DNA from: Oscillospiraceae bacterium
GTDB taxonomy: Bacteria > Bacillota > Clostridia > Oscillospirales > Oscillospiraceae
Reading direction: 5' to 3'
Length of the DNA stretch: 64,000 nt
NCBI GenBank assembly: GCA_022799035.1
Contig: JAAWNQ010000007.1
Location: forward strand, 1 to 64,000
Position 1 is the first letter of the stretch. Each line of letters begins with the position of its first letter. This document shows positions 15,027 to 23,978 of this stretch, one piece after another. A program made the position numbers and the translations under genes. Below the pieces are notes generated by a model. The model worked only from the letters and a program-made list of their open reading frames with translations, did no database searches and was not told the DNA's origin.

Positions 15027-15127
15027 TGGCAGACAGCGGGGGCTTCGGTCTTCATAATAAAATCGGCGGCCCCCGCCGCCCACCTTTGACCCCTGACAAA
15101 TACGGCCCAGCAGGGCCGCACCTTTGA
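15026..15127 (+). CDS. Possible 33-residue peptide coupled to the FtsK-like gene
   Basis: An ATG overlaps the ATPase stop (TAATG) and opens 33 codons rich in Gly and Pro (MADSGGFGLHNKIGGPRRPP to AGPHL). There is no separate ribosome site, so expression would depend on termination-reinitiation. It is short and may be chance. The GC-rich inverted repeat within it could be structural instead. Confidence 0.3.
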   Translation: MADSGGFGLHNKIGGPRRPPLTPDKYGPAGPHL

Positions 15128-15197
15128 GAAAGACTTTTATAGGCTAAAGTCATAGTCTCCATCAAAATGCCATACGTTCAGAAAGGAGGCGATGGCA

Positions 15198-15461
15198 ATG
15201 GTGGATATGAAAAAGTTGGAAGAAATGGAGCGTATCAGCCGGGAGGCGGCCCCTGTCGCCCTCGCTGACCTCCTGGATGTAAAAATCACGGGGGACACCC
15301 CCGCCCAACGATTGGAGAGCTATCTTGCCCAAGTGGGCAATCCCTACCGTTTCCGTATTGGAGCGGCCCAAGTCCGTCTCTCCTTTCAGAGCGAGGCAAG
15401 CCCCCTGTCCGAAAAGCTAAAATCTCACTTTTTATCTCTGAAAGGCGGCGATTTTAGTTGA
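15198..15461 (+). CDS. Small conserved mobile-element protein (DUF6870-like)
   Basis: 87 residues. I choose the ATG at 15198, 8 nt after AAAGGAGG; the ATG at 15192 is too close to it. The pattern is a helical N-terminus (MVDMKKLEEMERISREAAPV), LLDVKITGDTPAQRLESYL, then GNPYRFRIGAAQVRLSF and a C-terminal helix. This matches my recollection of DUF6870, short proteins encoded beside recombinases in clostridial conjugative elements. The function is unknown. It could help control excision, being the last gene before the recombinase promoter. Confidence 0.6.
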   Translation: MVDMKKLEEMERISREAAPVALADLLDVKITGDTPAQRLESYLAQVGNPYRFRIGAAQVRLSFQSEASPLSEKLKSHFLSLKGGDFS

Positions 15462-15486
15462 AAATCCAAGCAAATTGTGATATAAT
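15458..15486 (+). promoter_or_regulatory. Recombinase promoter
   Basis: TTGAAA (15458-15463) and TATAAT (15481-15486) have a 17-nt spacer. They lie 44 nt before the recombinase ATG, so the recombinase can be made independently of the replication module. Confidence 0.75.
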
Positions 15487-15529
15487 ATGTATAGATTATA
15501 GAGGGGTGATGAAAGGAGACCCCTAAAGC

Positions 15530-17233
15530 ATGGCAAGAATCAGAAGGTCATCCCTTCCCATCCAGCTCAACGGGAAGAAGTACATCATCTGGCGAATTGC
15601 GGTCTATATCCGTCTGTCAAAAGACGACGGGAACGACGAATCCATGAGCATCACCAATCAGCGGAAAATCATCCTTGAGTTCATAGAAGACAAGTTCGGG
15701 GATGAAGATTATGTCCTTGTCGATTTCTACATAGACGATGGACGCTCCGGCACCACCGAGGAGACCCGCCCGGACTTTCAGCGTATGGTGGGCGACATAG
15801 AGGCGGGGAAAGTGAACTGCGTGATTTGCAAGACCCTTTCCCGGTGCTTCCGTAACTATAGCGACCAAGGGCGGTTTCTGGAGCAGTTTCTTCCCGCCCA
15901 TCGCTGCCGCTTCATCGCCACCAGCAATCCCTATGTGGACACCTACGCCGACCCGGATTGTACCAGCAACATGGAGATTCCCATCAACGGCCTGATGAAT
16001 GACCGCTATGCCGCCAAGACCAGCGCAGACGTCCGCCGTACATTTGACACCAAACGCCGCCGGGGTGAGTTCATCGGGGCTTTTGCCCCTTACGGGTATC
16101 TGAAAGACCCGGAAAACAAAAACGCCCTTGTCATTGACGAGGACACCGCCCCCATTGTCCGGGACATTTTCCATTGGTTTGTCCATGAGGGCATGAAGCC
16201 GACAAGTATTGCCAAGCGGCTCAATACTCTGGGAATCCTGAACCCAAGCGCACATAAGTACAAAATCGGCCTATTACATCAAAAGGGCCACCGGGGTCGT
16301 GACAACGATGGACTATGGACACACAAAACAGTGCGGGACGTTCTGCGGAATCAGGTTTACATCGGCAGCATGGTACAGGGGCGGCAGGCCATCATCAGCT
16401 ATAAAGTCCACAAGCGGTATGAGACCGACCCGGAAGACTGGTATGTGGTAGAGAACACCCACGAACCTATCATTGACCGCCCCCTCTTTGACAAGGCGCA
16501 GGGTCTCTTGCAAAGAGACACCCGGGTGGCTCCAGGTCGGCAGAACGTCTATTTGTTCTCCGGCTTTCTCCGCTGTGCCGACTGCGGCAAGGCCATGATC
16601 CGGGGCCGCTCCAAAAACTTCACCTATTACACCTGTCGGACATACAAGGAGAAAGGCAAGGACAAATGCACCCGGCACTCCATGCGGGGCGATGTACTGG
16701 AGCAGGCCGTCCTTGTCACCATCCAGAAGCAGATCGAGCTTGTGGCCTCCCTGTCCGAGCTGGTGGAGGAAATCAACAACGCCCCCGTGGTCTCTACCAA
16801 GTCCAACCGCCTGAACGCCCTTATGAGGCAGAAAACCCAAGAGCTTGACAAGACAAACAGCCTTTTGGATGGCCTCTATATGGACATGAAGGCCGGGGAC
16901 ATTACCCGTGAGCAGTACCGCCGCATGAGGGAAAAGCTGGAACAACAGGCCGCCCAGCTTCGCTCTGAGGTCTCCCACATTCAGGAGGAGCAGGACACAG
17001 CCGCCCAGGGTATCAGCACAGGCAACCCCTACCTCAACGCCTTTTTGAAGCACCGCAACATTCAGAGCCTTTCCCGCGGTCTGCTGGTGGAGCTGGTAAA
17101 GTTCATCTACATTCACGAAGATGGTTCCATTGACATTGAATTTAATTTCCAAGACCAATACCGCCGTATCGTAGAGTTCGTGGAGAACAACCAGAAGGAG
17201 CTTTACGTTCTCGGCGGAAAAGCTGTCTCGTAA
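15530..17233 (+). CDS. Large serine recombinase (integrase/excisionase of the IME)
   Basis: 567 residues, typical for the TndX/TnpX group. The N-terminal catalytic domain (about 15-160) includes AVYIRLSKDD with the nucleophilic Ser and the Arg-rich LSRCFRN. The recombinase DNA-binding domain follows (about 180-290, PYGYLKDPENKN, SIAKRLNTLGI). A zinc-ribbon domain shows CADCGK with CRTYKEKGKDKC near 350-385. A coiled coil (about 420-495) completes the integrase architecture. It carries out integration at the 12-bp GTGGAGGCGGTG site and probably excision too. The gene ends 23 nt from the attR repeat, the usual position. AAAGGAG precedes the ATG. Confidence 0.95.
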   Translation: MARIRRSSLPIQLNGKKYIIWRIAVYIRLSKDDGNDESMSITNQRKIILEFIEDKFGDEDYVLVDFYIDDGRSGTTEETRPDFQRMVGDIEAGKVNCVICKTLSRCFRNYSDQGRFLEQFLPAHRCRFIATSNPYVDTYADPDCTSNMEIPINGLMNDRYAAKTSADVRRTFDTKRRRGEFIGAFAPYGYLKDPENKNALVIDEDTAPIVRDIFHWFVHEGMKPTSIAKRLNTLGILNPSAHKYKIGLLHQKGHRGRDNDGLWTHKTVRDVLRNQVYIGSMVQGRQAIISYKVHKRYETDPEDWYVVENTHEPIIDRPLFDKAQGLLQRDTRVAPGRQNVYLFSGFLRCADCGKAMIRGRSKNFTYYTCRTYKEKGKDKCTRHSMRGDVLEQAVLVTIQKQIELVASLSELVEEINNAPVVSTKSNRLNALMRQKTQELDKTNSLLDGLYMDMKAGDITREQYRRMREKLEQQAAQLRSEVSHIQEEQDTAAQGISTGNPYLNAFLKHRNIQSLSRGLLVELVKFIYIHEDGSIDIEFNFQDQYRRIVEFVENNQKELYVLGGKAVS

Positions 17234-17256
17234 GTTGTCTATAAATAACGGCCTCA

Positions 17257-17268
17257 GTGGAGGCGGTG
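17257..17268 (+). repeat. Right attachment-site core (attR)
   Basis: Second copy of GTGGAGGCGGTG (see 5435-5446). The host gene resumes in frame right after it. Confidence 0.85.
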
Positions 17269-17637
17269 GATCCCCTGGTCCTGGGTATGAAGCTGGTGGA
17301 GCCCTGTGACTGCCACTGCGACTGCTGTGAGCTCACCGACGTTCCCCCCTGCATCTGCTCCTGCTTCGGCAGCGATCTGGACTTTTCCACCGAGGGCAAG
17401 CGGCTCTATGTGTCCCTGGGCCAGTTCTCCCTGATCCGGCTGGAGCGGGACACCCAGCTCCTGATCCCTGTCTACGACTACTGTATGCCGGAGAAGGAGT
17501 GCGTTTGCGACGGCGGCTCCTGCGAGGAGGACCCCTGCGAGATCTTCCGTCATGTGAAGTTCCCTGTCAACGAGTTCTTCCCCGCCGACCGTCATTCCGC
17601 CCCCGACGGCGGATGTGGGTGTGGCTGCTGCAGCTGA
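17257..17637 (+). pseudogene. 3' part of the split cysteine-rich protein gene
   Basis: This is the remainder of the gene begun at 4985. It contributes residues 151-276 of the intact product, overlapping by the four repeat codons V-E-A-V. It holds clusters such as CDCHCDCCE, PPCICSCFG, CVCDGGSCEEDPC and a final CGCGCC, about 20 cysteines in 126 residues. No ribosome site precedes it, so it is probably silent while the IME is integrated. The two parts restore one uninterrupted frame when joined at the repeat, which argues that the gene was intact until insertion. Confidence 0.85.
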
Positions 17638-17647
17638 TCCCTGTTTC

Positions 17648-17683
17648 AAAAAAACTCCCCAGGTTCCCCTGGGGAGTTTTTTT
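17648..17683. terminator. Bidirectional terminator
   Basis: The inverted repeat ACTCCCCAGG-TTCC-CCTGGGGAGT is flanked by an A run and a T run. It serves the cysteine-rich gene on the plus strand and the oxidoreductase gene on the minus strand. Confidence 0.9.
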
Positions 17684-17684
17684 G

Positions 17685-18638
17685 TCAATAGGGACGGACC
17701 TGGTCCAGGATCTTCACCGCTCCGCCGCTGATATCCAGGAATTCCTCCGCCAAGTCCAGCCGGACATTGTCTACCATATCCCGAATGATCCGGAATTCCG
17801 GGGCCATCCGGTGAACGTCCCTGGGAAATTCCCGGCGGAGGGTCTCCCCTGAGCGGAGGGTAACGGAATAGTCCGGACCCACGCTCAAGGGCCCCTGAAG
17901 CTCCAGCCAGCCCCGCTCTCCTGTGATCAGGGAGCGGTTAGGGCCTTGGCAGTCCTTGGCCGCCAGACACACCGTCTTCATCTCCCCGTAATCCAGCGTC
18001 AACACACCGCTGGTGTCCACCCCTCGTCCCATATTGGGGACATAATCCGCCGCCCTGGGCAAGCCGAACAGATACAAAGCGGCATGAAGGTTGTAGACAT
18101 TCAGATCCATCAGGGCTCCGCCCCCCAGAGCCGGGTCAAAGGCCGGGGCGATCTCCCCCCGGAGGAACGCGTCATATCGGGAGGAGTATTGACTGTAATT
18201 GAATACGCTCAGCCGGATCCTCCCCAGAAGGGACAGGTCCTCCCTCATCTGCCTAAGGGCGGGCAGATAGTGCAGGGTCATGGCCTCCACCAGGATAAGC
18301 CCCCGCTCCTGGGCCAGGGCCCGAAGCTCTGTAAACTCCCCGGTGGTCAGCACCATGGGTTTCTCCACAATAACATGCTTATTTTTCAGCAGGGCAGCCC
18401 GGGCATACTCAAAATGGACCCCGTTGGGAAGGCCGATATAAACCGTATCCGCCTCCCCCTCCAAAAGCTGCTCATAGTCAAAATACAGGTGGGGAATATG
18501 GTGCCGCCGGGCCAACTCCTCTCCCCGCTCCCGGTGTCCCTCCCTCCCCAGAAGGGCATAAGGGGAGATTCCCAGCTCCTCCAGCACGGACAGTAGTTCC
18601 CGGACGATCATCCCTGTCCCCAAAAGCGCCAGCTTCAT
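17685..18638 (-). CDS. Gfo/Idh/MocA-family oxidoreductase
   Basis: 317 residues. The N-terminal NAD(P)-binding Rossmann fold opens with LLGTGMIVRELLSVLEELGI, and the family signature EKPMVLT (Lys in EKP) lies near residue 93. The C-terminal alpha/beta domain provides the substrate site (FDPALGGGALMDLNVYNLHA, about 165-185). Such enzymes oxidise or reduce sugars, inositols or amino sugars with NAD(P); the substrate cannot be told from sequence alone. The gene lies 18 nt downstream of the cardiolipin synthase gene on the same strand and is followed by a strong terminator. Confidence 0.9.
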   Translation of the reverse strand: MKLALLGTGMIVRELLSVLEELGISPYALLGREGHRERGEELARRHHIPHLYFDYEQLLEGEADTVYIGLPNGVHFEYARAALLKNKHVIVEKPMVLTTGEFTELRALAQERGLILVEAMTLHYLPALRQMREDLSLLGRIRLSVFNYSQYSSRYDAFLRGEIAPAFDPALGGGALMDLNVYNLHAALYLFGLPRAADYVPNMGRGVDTSGVLTLDYGEMKTVCLAAKDCQGPNRSLITGERGWLELQGPLSVGPDYSVTLRSGETLRREFPRDVHRMAPEFRIIRDMVDNVRLDLAEEFLDISGGAVKILDQVRPY

Positions 18639-18656
18639 TCCCGGTCCCTCCCTGTT

Positions 18657-20198
18657 TTACATCAGCGGAGCAAACATCCGCAGTACCGCACGGAAAAGAA
18701 GCCGGAAGAAGGAGTGATTTTCCGCGTCCCGCAGGGTGATCTCCTGGCTTTTCTCCTGAGTCTCCGTAAAATCCCTTTTCACGTCCATCACTGCAGGGTC
18801 CCCGCACAGCCACACACCGTTCTCAAAATGGAGAAACATACTGCGGTAATCCATATTCACCGTGCCCACCGTGGCATAGAGATCGTCCACAATAAAGCAT
18901 TTGGCGTGGACAAATCCGGGAGTATACTCAAAGATCCGGACCCCCGCCTCCAAAAGCGGAGTATAATGGGCTCTGGTCAGTTCAAAGACCGTCCTTTTAT
19001 CCGGCACATGGGGGGTAATGATCCGCACGTCTACTCCGCTTTTGGCCGCGGTACACAGGGCCTTATTGACGCTGTCCCCAATGATGAGATAGGGGGTCAT
19101 GATATAGACGTAGCTTTTGGCCTTGGTGATCAGGTTCAAATATACCGTCTCCCCCACGGGTTCGCTATCCAGAGGGCTGTCGGTGTATGGCTGGACCCAT
19201 CCCTCCTTCTTCAACAGCGCCTCAGGAGGCAGGGCCGCGGGACGGTAGTCCTCATAGTTCTCCTGTTTTCCGCAAAGATATTCCCACATATTGAGGAACA
19301 TCACCGTCATGGACCAGACCCCCTCCCCCTTCAGGAGGATGGCGTTGTCCTTCCAATGTCCATATTTTACCCGCTGGTTCACATACTCGTCGGCCAGATT
19401 CATCCCACCGGTAAAGGCGGTGTGACCGTCGATCACACACATTTTCCGGTGGTCCCGGTTGTTGAGGCGCACCGACAGCACCGGCACAAAACGGTTAAAG
19501 ACCCGGCACCGGATCCCTTTCTCCTCCATGGTTTTGGAGTAGTCCTTCGGAAGGGTATACAGGCTTCCCACATCATCGTAGATCAGCCGCACATCCACCC
19601 CCTGGCCGACTTTCCTCTCCAGCACCTCCAGAACGGCGTCCCAGAAGCTCCCCGCCTCAATGATGAAGTACTCCAGAAAAATATATCTCTCCGCCCGCTC
19701 CAACTCCTCCAGCATGGGTTGAAGAGCCTCATCCCCCAGGGGGAAATACCGGGTCCAGGTGTTGGTGTAAAGAGGACAGTGGGCGTATTCCTCCAGATAC
19801 CGGGATTGATTCACCGCATCCAGTCCGAACCCTTCCAGCCGCTCCGCTTTCTTGTCCTTGTCCAGACAGTCCACCATCCGCCGGTCCAGGCCCTCCATCC
19901 GCCGTTTGGCGCTCTGGGACAGCCCATTTCCGCCGCAAAGAGTGTAGACCAGCCCGCCAAATACCGGCACCAGCAAAATGGGCACGATCCAGGCGATCTT
20001 ATATCCCGGGTCGCTCTTTTTTCCAATGATGTGGAGCACTGTCAGCAGGGAGATCGCCACACAGACCAGATAGAAATAGATAAAATAGTCGGAAAAGCGA
20101 AGCACCATAGCCGCCAAAAGCCCCACCTGGATCAAAAGCAGGATGGCCACCAACACCGTCCGGTGGAACAGCAGGGAAAGTATTTTTTTGATATTCAA
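18657..20198 (-). CDS. cls: Cardiolipin synthase
   Basis: 513 residues. Two or three N-terminal membrane segments (VLVAILLLIQVGLLAAMVL, YFYLVCVAISLLTVLHII, IAWIVPILLVPVFGGLVYTL) anchor the enzyme. Two phospholipase-D HKD motifs follow: DHRKMCVIDGHTAFTGGMN (about residue 250) and HAKCFIVDDLYATVGTVNMD (about 425). It condenses two phosphatidylglycerol molecules into cardiolipin and glycerol. Length and domain order are normal. It sits between dnaE upstream (30 nt) and an oxidoreductase gene downstream. Confidence 0.93.
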   Translation of the reverse strand: MNIKKILSLLFHRTVLVAILLLIQVGLLAAMVLRFSDYFIYFYLVCVAISLLTVLHIIGKKSDPGYKIAWIVPILLVPVFGGLVYTLCGGNGLSQSAKRRMEGLDRRMVDCLDKDKKAERLEGFGLDAVNQSRYLEEYAHCPLYTNTWTRYFPLGDEALQPMLEELERAERYIFLEYFIIEAGSFWDAVLEVLERKVGQGVDVRLIYDDVGSLYTLPKDYSKTMEEKGIRCRVFNRFVPVLSVRLNNRDHRKMCVIDGHTAFTGGMNLADEYVNQRVKYGHWKDNAILLKGEGVWSMTVMFLNMWEYLCGKQENYEDYRPAALPPEALLKKEGWVQPYTDSPLDSEPVGETVYLNLITKAKSYVYIMTPYLIIGDSVNKALCTAAKSGVDVRIITPHVPDKRTVFELTRAHYTPLLEAGVRIFEYTPGFVHAKCFIVDDLYATVGTVNMDYRSMFLHFENGVWLCGDPAVMDVKRDFTETQEKSQEITLRDAENHSFFRLLFRAVLRMFAPLM

Positions 20199-20228
20199 AG
20201 CTCCGCCCCCTCTCTACAAATCGCTCCC

Positions 20229-23200
20229 TTATTTCACCACCACATTCTCCGGCCCAAACATCTCCCGCAGTTCCCCCAGCAGGGCCGGATGAAGCTGTGC
20301 CACCGTCCCCAACTGTTTGCGAGAGTCGGCACAGACCAGGATGACCTGCTGGGTCCCGGGAAACATGTTGAGTACCAGGCGGGCCTTCCGCAGCAGGGGA
20401 TGGTCGATGGAGGGCACCTTCACATACAGCTTCCCCATGATAGGCTCCCTATCCCCCATCCCGGCGGAGAGAGCCACCTCGGTCCCGGTATTCTCCGTAA
20501 GAGGCCGGATCCGATCACACATAAGCTGGGGGGCCTTCTCGTCCCGGACGGAGAGCTTTCCCTCCACCAGCACCGCGGAGCCCTCCTGGAGAAAGGACCC
20601 GCTCTCCCCCAGTGTCCGGGAGAAGCACAGAAGCTCCATGGCCCCCGTGTCATCCTCCAGCCCCACATAGGCCATAAGGGTATTGTTTTTGGTGGTTTTT
20701 GTCTTGACAGTGGATACCACCCCCGCCAGGGTCACCCGCTGACCGTCCCGGTAGGTCTGGGGTCCCTCCTCCCCATCGAAATCGGAGAGGATCGCCCCCA
20801 TGGGCGTCGCCCGGAACCGCTTCACCAGCTCCCGGTAATCGTCCATGGGGTGGCCGGTAAGATAGAGTCCGGTGGTCTCCTTCTCCATCTTCATCAATTC
20901 CTGCCGGGAGAATTCCGGCACGTCGGGCATGGGGATCTCGGGGGCGGAACCGGCGCTGCCTTCACAGCCGCCAAACAGATCGTACTGGCCCTCAATGGTA
21001 TCCCGCTTGGCCTTGGCAATGGCGTCCATGGTCTTCTCCGCCACCGCCATAAGCTGGGACCGCTTGGCCCCCAGGCTGTCGAACGCCCCGCACCGGACGA
21101 GGCTCTCCACCACCCGCTTGTTGCACTCCGCCCCAAACATCCTCTGGCAGAAATCAGCCAGAGAGTGAAAAGGTCCGTTCTCCTGCCGCTGGGTGATCAT
21201 CTGGAGGGCTCCCCCCCGTCCAACCCCCTTGATAGCCGCCAGACCGAAGCGGATCCCTTCCTCCGTGGCTGTGAAGTCAGCTCCCGACTGGTTCACATCA
21301 GGGGGCAGGAGTGGGATCCCGCAGGCTTTGCATTCGGCGATATACTCCGCCACCTTCTCACTGGAGTCCAGCACCGAGGTGAGCAGGGCGGCCATATACT
21401 CCTTGGTGTAGTGGCACTTGAACCAAGCTGTCTGGTAGGCCACGATGGCGTAGGCCAGGGAGTGGGCCTTGTTGAAAGCGTAGTTGGCAAAATCATAGAT
21501 CTCGTCATAGATGGCCTGGGCCACGGCCTCGGGGATGCCGTTTGCCACACAGCCCTTGATGTTCCGGGACTGGTCCCCGTGGAGGAAGGCTTCCCGCTCC
21601 CGCTCCACGTCCTTGGCCTTCTTCTTACTCATGGCCCGGCGGACCATATCCGCCTGTCCCAGAGAGTAGCCCGCCAGCTTTCGGAAAATCTCAATGACCT
21701 GCTCCTGGTAGACGATACACCCATAGGTGCTTTGAAGGATAGGCTCCAGCATGGGGTGCTTGTACTTCACCAGCTTGGGGTCGTGCTTGCAGGAGACGAA
21801 CCGGGGGATGGAGTCCATGGGGCCGGGACGGTAGAGGGCAATAATGGCGCACACGTCCTCCAGGTCCTTGGGCTTCAGGCTGACGCAGACCCCGGTCATC
21901 CCCGTGGACTCCATCTGAAACACCCCCGAGGTCCGGCCCTCGGAGAGCATTTTCAGCACCTCCGGGTCATTGTCGGGGATATCGTTCAGAGAAAAGCCGG
22001 GGTGGGTCTTTTGGACCTCCTTCACTGTGTCGTCCAGCACCGTCAGGTTCCGCAGGCCCAGAAAGTCCATTTTCAGAAGGCCCAGCTCCTCCAGGGTCAC
22101 CATGGTGAACTGGGTCACCGGCTGCCCGTCGTTGGTGGCAAGGGGCACATAGTCGGTCACCGGCAGCCGGGTGATGACCACCCCCGCCGCGTGAGTGGAG
22201 GCGTGGCGGGGCATCCCCTCAATGGCCTGGGCGGTGTCGATAAGGAGTTTTACCTGACTGTCCTCCTCATACATATCCCGCAGGGGCTTGGACAGCTTCA
22301 GGGCGTCGGCCAGGGTGATATGGAGGGCCTGGGGGCCGGCGGGCACCTGCTTGGCAATCTTGTCCACCTGGTCGTAGGGCATGTTCAGAACCCGGCCCAC
22401 GTCCCGGATGGCTCCCCGAGCTGCCATGGTGCCGAAGGTGACGATCTGGGCTACATGGTCGGCGCCGTACTTATCCCGGACGTAGTCGATGACCTCCTCC
22501 CGGCGGCGGGGGCAGAAGTCGATGTCGATATCGGGCATGGTGACCCGCTCGGGGTTCAAAAACCGCTCGAAAAACAGACCGTACTTCATGGGGTCCACTT
22601 CCGTGATAGCCATGCAGTAGGCTACCATGCTCCCCGCCGCCGAGCCTCGGCCGGGACCTACGGGGATATCGTGGCTCTTGGCGTAGCCGATGAAGTCGGA
22701 GACGATGAGGAAGTAATCCACAAACCCCATCTTCCGAATGACCCCCATCTCGTATTCCAACTGGTCCAAATACCCCTCGGGATGGTCGGGATACCGGCGT
22801 TCAAACCCCTGGCGGCAGATCTTCTCAAAATAGGCGTCCGGGTCCCTCTCCCCCTCGGGCAGATGGAATTCCGGCAGATGGTACTTGCCGAACTCAAACT
22901 CCACATTGCACATATCCGCAATCTTCAGGGTGTTCTCCATAGCCTCGGGATATTTTCCGAACAGGGCCTCCATCTCCTGGGTGGATTTGATATACATTTC
23001 CGCCTTCTCAAACTTCATCCGGTCCGGATCGGCCTCGGTCTTTCCCGTCTGGATGCACATAAGGATATCCTGCATCCGGGCGTCCTCTTTGGTGAGGTAG
23101 TGGGCGTCATTGGTACACACCAGGGGGATCCCCGTCTCCTCATGGAGCCGGACAAGCCCCGCGATAACAGTAGGGTCCGCCTCCAGGCCGTGGTCCTGAA

Positions 23201-23720
23201 GCTCCAGAAAGTAATTCCCCCGGCCAAACAGTGTATCCATCTCCAGGGCGTGGGCCTTGGCCCCCTCGTAGTCCCCCTCCCGCAGCCGCCGGGGCAGCTC
23301 CCCGGCCAGACAGGCGGACAGGCAGATGAGGCCCTCGGAGCGCTGGTGGAGCAGGTCCAGGTCGATCCGGGGCTTGATATAGAACCCCTCTGTGTAGGAC
23401 TGGCTCACCATATGGGACAGGTTGCGGTAGCCCACCTCGTCCTTGCACAGGAGAATGAGGTGCCTGGCCCTGCTGTCCAACTCGTGGACCCGGTCAAAGC
23501 GGGTCCGGGGGGCCACATAGACCTCACAGCCGATGATAGGCTTGATCCCCTCCGCCTTGCAGGCCCGGTAGAAGTCGATGACCCCATACATGGTGCCGTG
23601 ATCGGTGATGGCCACGGCGGGCTGTCCCAGCTCCTTCACCCGCTTGACCAGCTTGGGTATCCGGCAGGCTCCGTCCAGAAGGGAATACTCTGTATGATTG
23701 TGTAAGTGGACAAAGGACAT
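20229..23720 (-). CDS. dnaE: DNA polymerase III subunit alpha
   Basis: 1163 residues, standard for DnaE1-type enzymes. The PHP domain opens the protein (HLHNHTEYSLLDGACRI). The polymerase core has PGRGSAAGSMVAYC (about 345) and catalytic aspartates PDIDIDF near 399. The fingers, the helix-hairpin-helix region and a C-terminal OB fold (RVTLAGVVSTVKTKTTKNN, about 990) follow. It performs chromosomal DNA synthesis alongside PolC in Clostridia. A long open frame on the opposite strand (18714-23705) is a by-product of GC-rich codons. The ATG is preceded by AGGAGGTC. Confidence 0.96.
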   Translation of the reverse strand: MSFVHLHNHTEYSLLDGACRIPKLVKRVKELGQPAVAITDHGTMYGVIDFYRACKAEGIKPIIGCEVYVAPRTRFDRVHELDSRARHLILLCKDEVGYRNLSHMVSQSYTEGFYIKPRIDLDLLHQRSEGLICLSACLAGELPRRLREGDYEGAKAHALEMDTLFGRGNYFLELQDHGLEADPTVIAGLVRLHEETGIPLVCTNDAHYLTKEDARMQDILMCIQTGKTEADPDRMKFEKAEMYIKSTQEMEALFGKYPEAMENTLKIADMCNVEFEFGKYHLPEFHLPEGERDPDAYFEKICRQGFERRYPDHPEGYLDQLEYEMGVIRKMGFVDYFLIVSDFIGYAKSHDIPVGPGRGSAAGSMVAYCMAITEVDPMKYGLFFERFLNPERVTMPDIDIDFCPRRREEVIDYVRDKYGADHVAQIVTFGTMAARGAIRDVGRVLNMPYDQVDKIAKQVPAGPQALHITLADALKLSKPLRDMYEEDSQVKLLIDTAQAIEGMPRHASTHAAGVVITRLPVTDYVPLATNDGQPVTQFTMVTLEELGLLKMDFLGLRNLTVLDDTVKEVQKTHPGFSLNDIPDNDPEVLKMLSEGRTSGVFQMESTGMTGVCVSLKPKDLEDVCAIIALYRPGPMDSIPRFVSCKHDPKLVKYKHPMLEPILQSTYGCIVYQEQVIEIFRKLAGYSLGQADMVRRAMSKKKAKDVEREREAFLHGDQSRNIKGCVANGIPEAVAQAIYDEIYDFANYAFNKAHSLAYAIVAYQTAWFKCHYTKEYMAALLTSVLDSSEKVAEYIAECKACGIPLLPPDVNQSGADFTATEEGIRFGLAAIKGVGRGGALQMITQRQENGPFHSLADFCQRMFGAECNKRVVESLVRCGAFDSLGAKRSQLMAVAEKTMDAIAKAKRDTIEGQYDLFGGCEGSAGSAPEIPMPDVPEFSRQELMKMEKETTGLYLTGHPMDDYRELVKRFRATPMGAILSDFDGEEGPQTYRDGQRVTLAGVVSTVKTKTTKNNTLMAYVGLEDDTGAMELLCFSRTLGESGSFLQEGSAVLVEGKLSVRDEKAPQLMCDRIRPLTENTGTEVALSAGMGDREPIMGKLYVKVPSIDHPLLRKARLVLNMFPGTQQVILVCADSRKQLGTVAQLHPALLGELREMFGPENVVVK

Positions 23721-23765
23721 GGGGCAGACCTCCTTTTTCCCAAATCAGTTCTTCTTACGCTCTTT

Positions 23766-23978
23766 CTATTTTTCCTTTAGGCTTCCTCTGAAGTCGAGTT
23801 CAGTTGATCCTTCCTCCAAATGCTCCCGCAGAAAGCGCACGATCTCCATGCTGCTGTCCATCCGCTCTGCGTGCAAAAAGCCTCCGCCCACAAAGGAGGC
23901 ATATATCCCTATCAAAAGAAGCATTACCAATGGCACTCTCCAGGCCCAAAGCGCAAACAACGCCCCAAAAATGATCAA
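23766..23978 (-). CDS. Small membrane protein coupled to the upstream gene
   Basis: 70 residues, starting at a TTG that overlaps the stop of the 285-residue gene (TTGA). This arrangement implies translational coupling. The first 33 residues form one or two hydrophobic helices (MIIFGALFALWAWRVPLVML), and the rest is a charged amphipathic segment. The frame is open further upstream inside the neighbouring gene without a start codon, so a frameshifted fusion of the two cannot be excluded. Function is unknown. Confidence 0.5.
   Translation of the reverse strand: MIIFGALFALWAWRVPLVMLLLIGIYASFVGGGFLHAERMDSSMEIVRFLREHLEEGSTELDFRGSLKEK

Larger units (their letters stand above)
5447..17268 (+). mobile_element. 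11.8-kb serine-recombinase integrative mobilizable element with CRESS-like Rep
   Basis: The boundaries follow from the split host gene and the 12-bp repeat. The core module runs on the plus strand: two HTH regulators, a small conserved protein, a CRESS-type Rep, an FtsK/TcpA-type coupling ATPase, an 87-residue protein and a large serine recombinase next to the right end. Cargo on the minus strand is a DUF4417 pair, an unknown gene, Phd-Doc and a four-gene membrane cassette. There is no type IV secretion apparatus, so the element should borrow one, for example from the ICE at 47.3 kb. GC content is visibly lower than in the chromosome, lowest in the DUF4417 genes. Confidence 0.9.

Noticed and set aside
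18714-23705. Very long plus-strand open frame opposite dnaE and cls
   Set aside because: It is a mirror of GC-rich codons of two well-identified minus-strand genes, has a His/Gly/Pro-rich nonsense composition and no domain or ribosome site.
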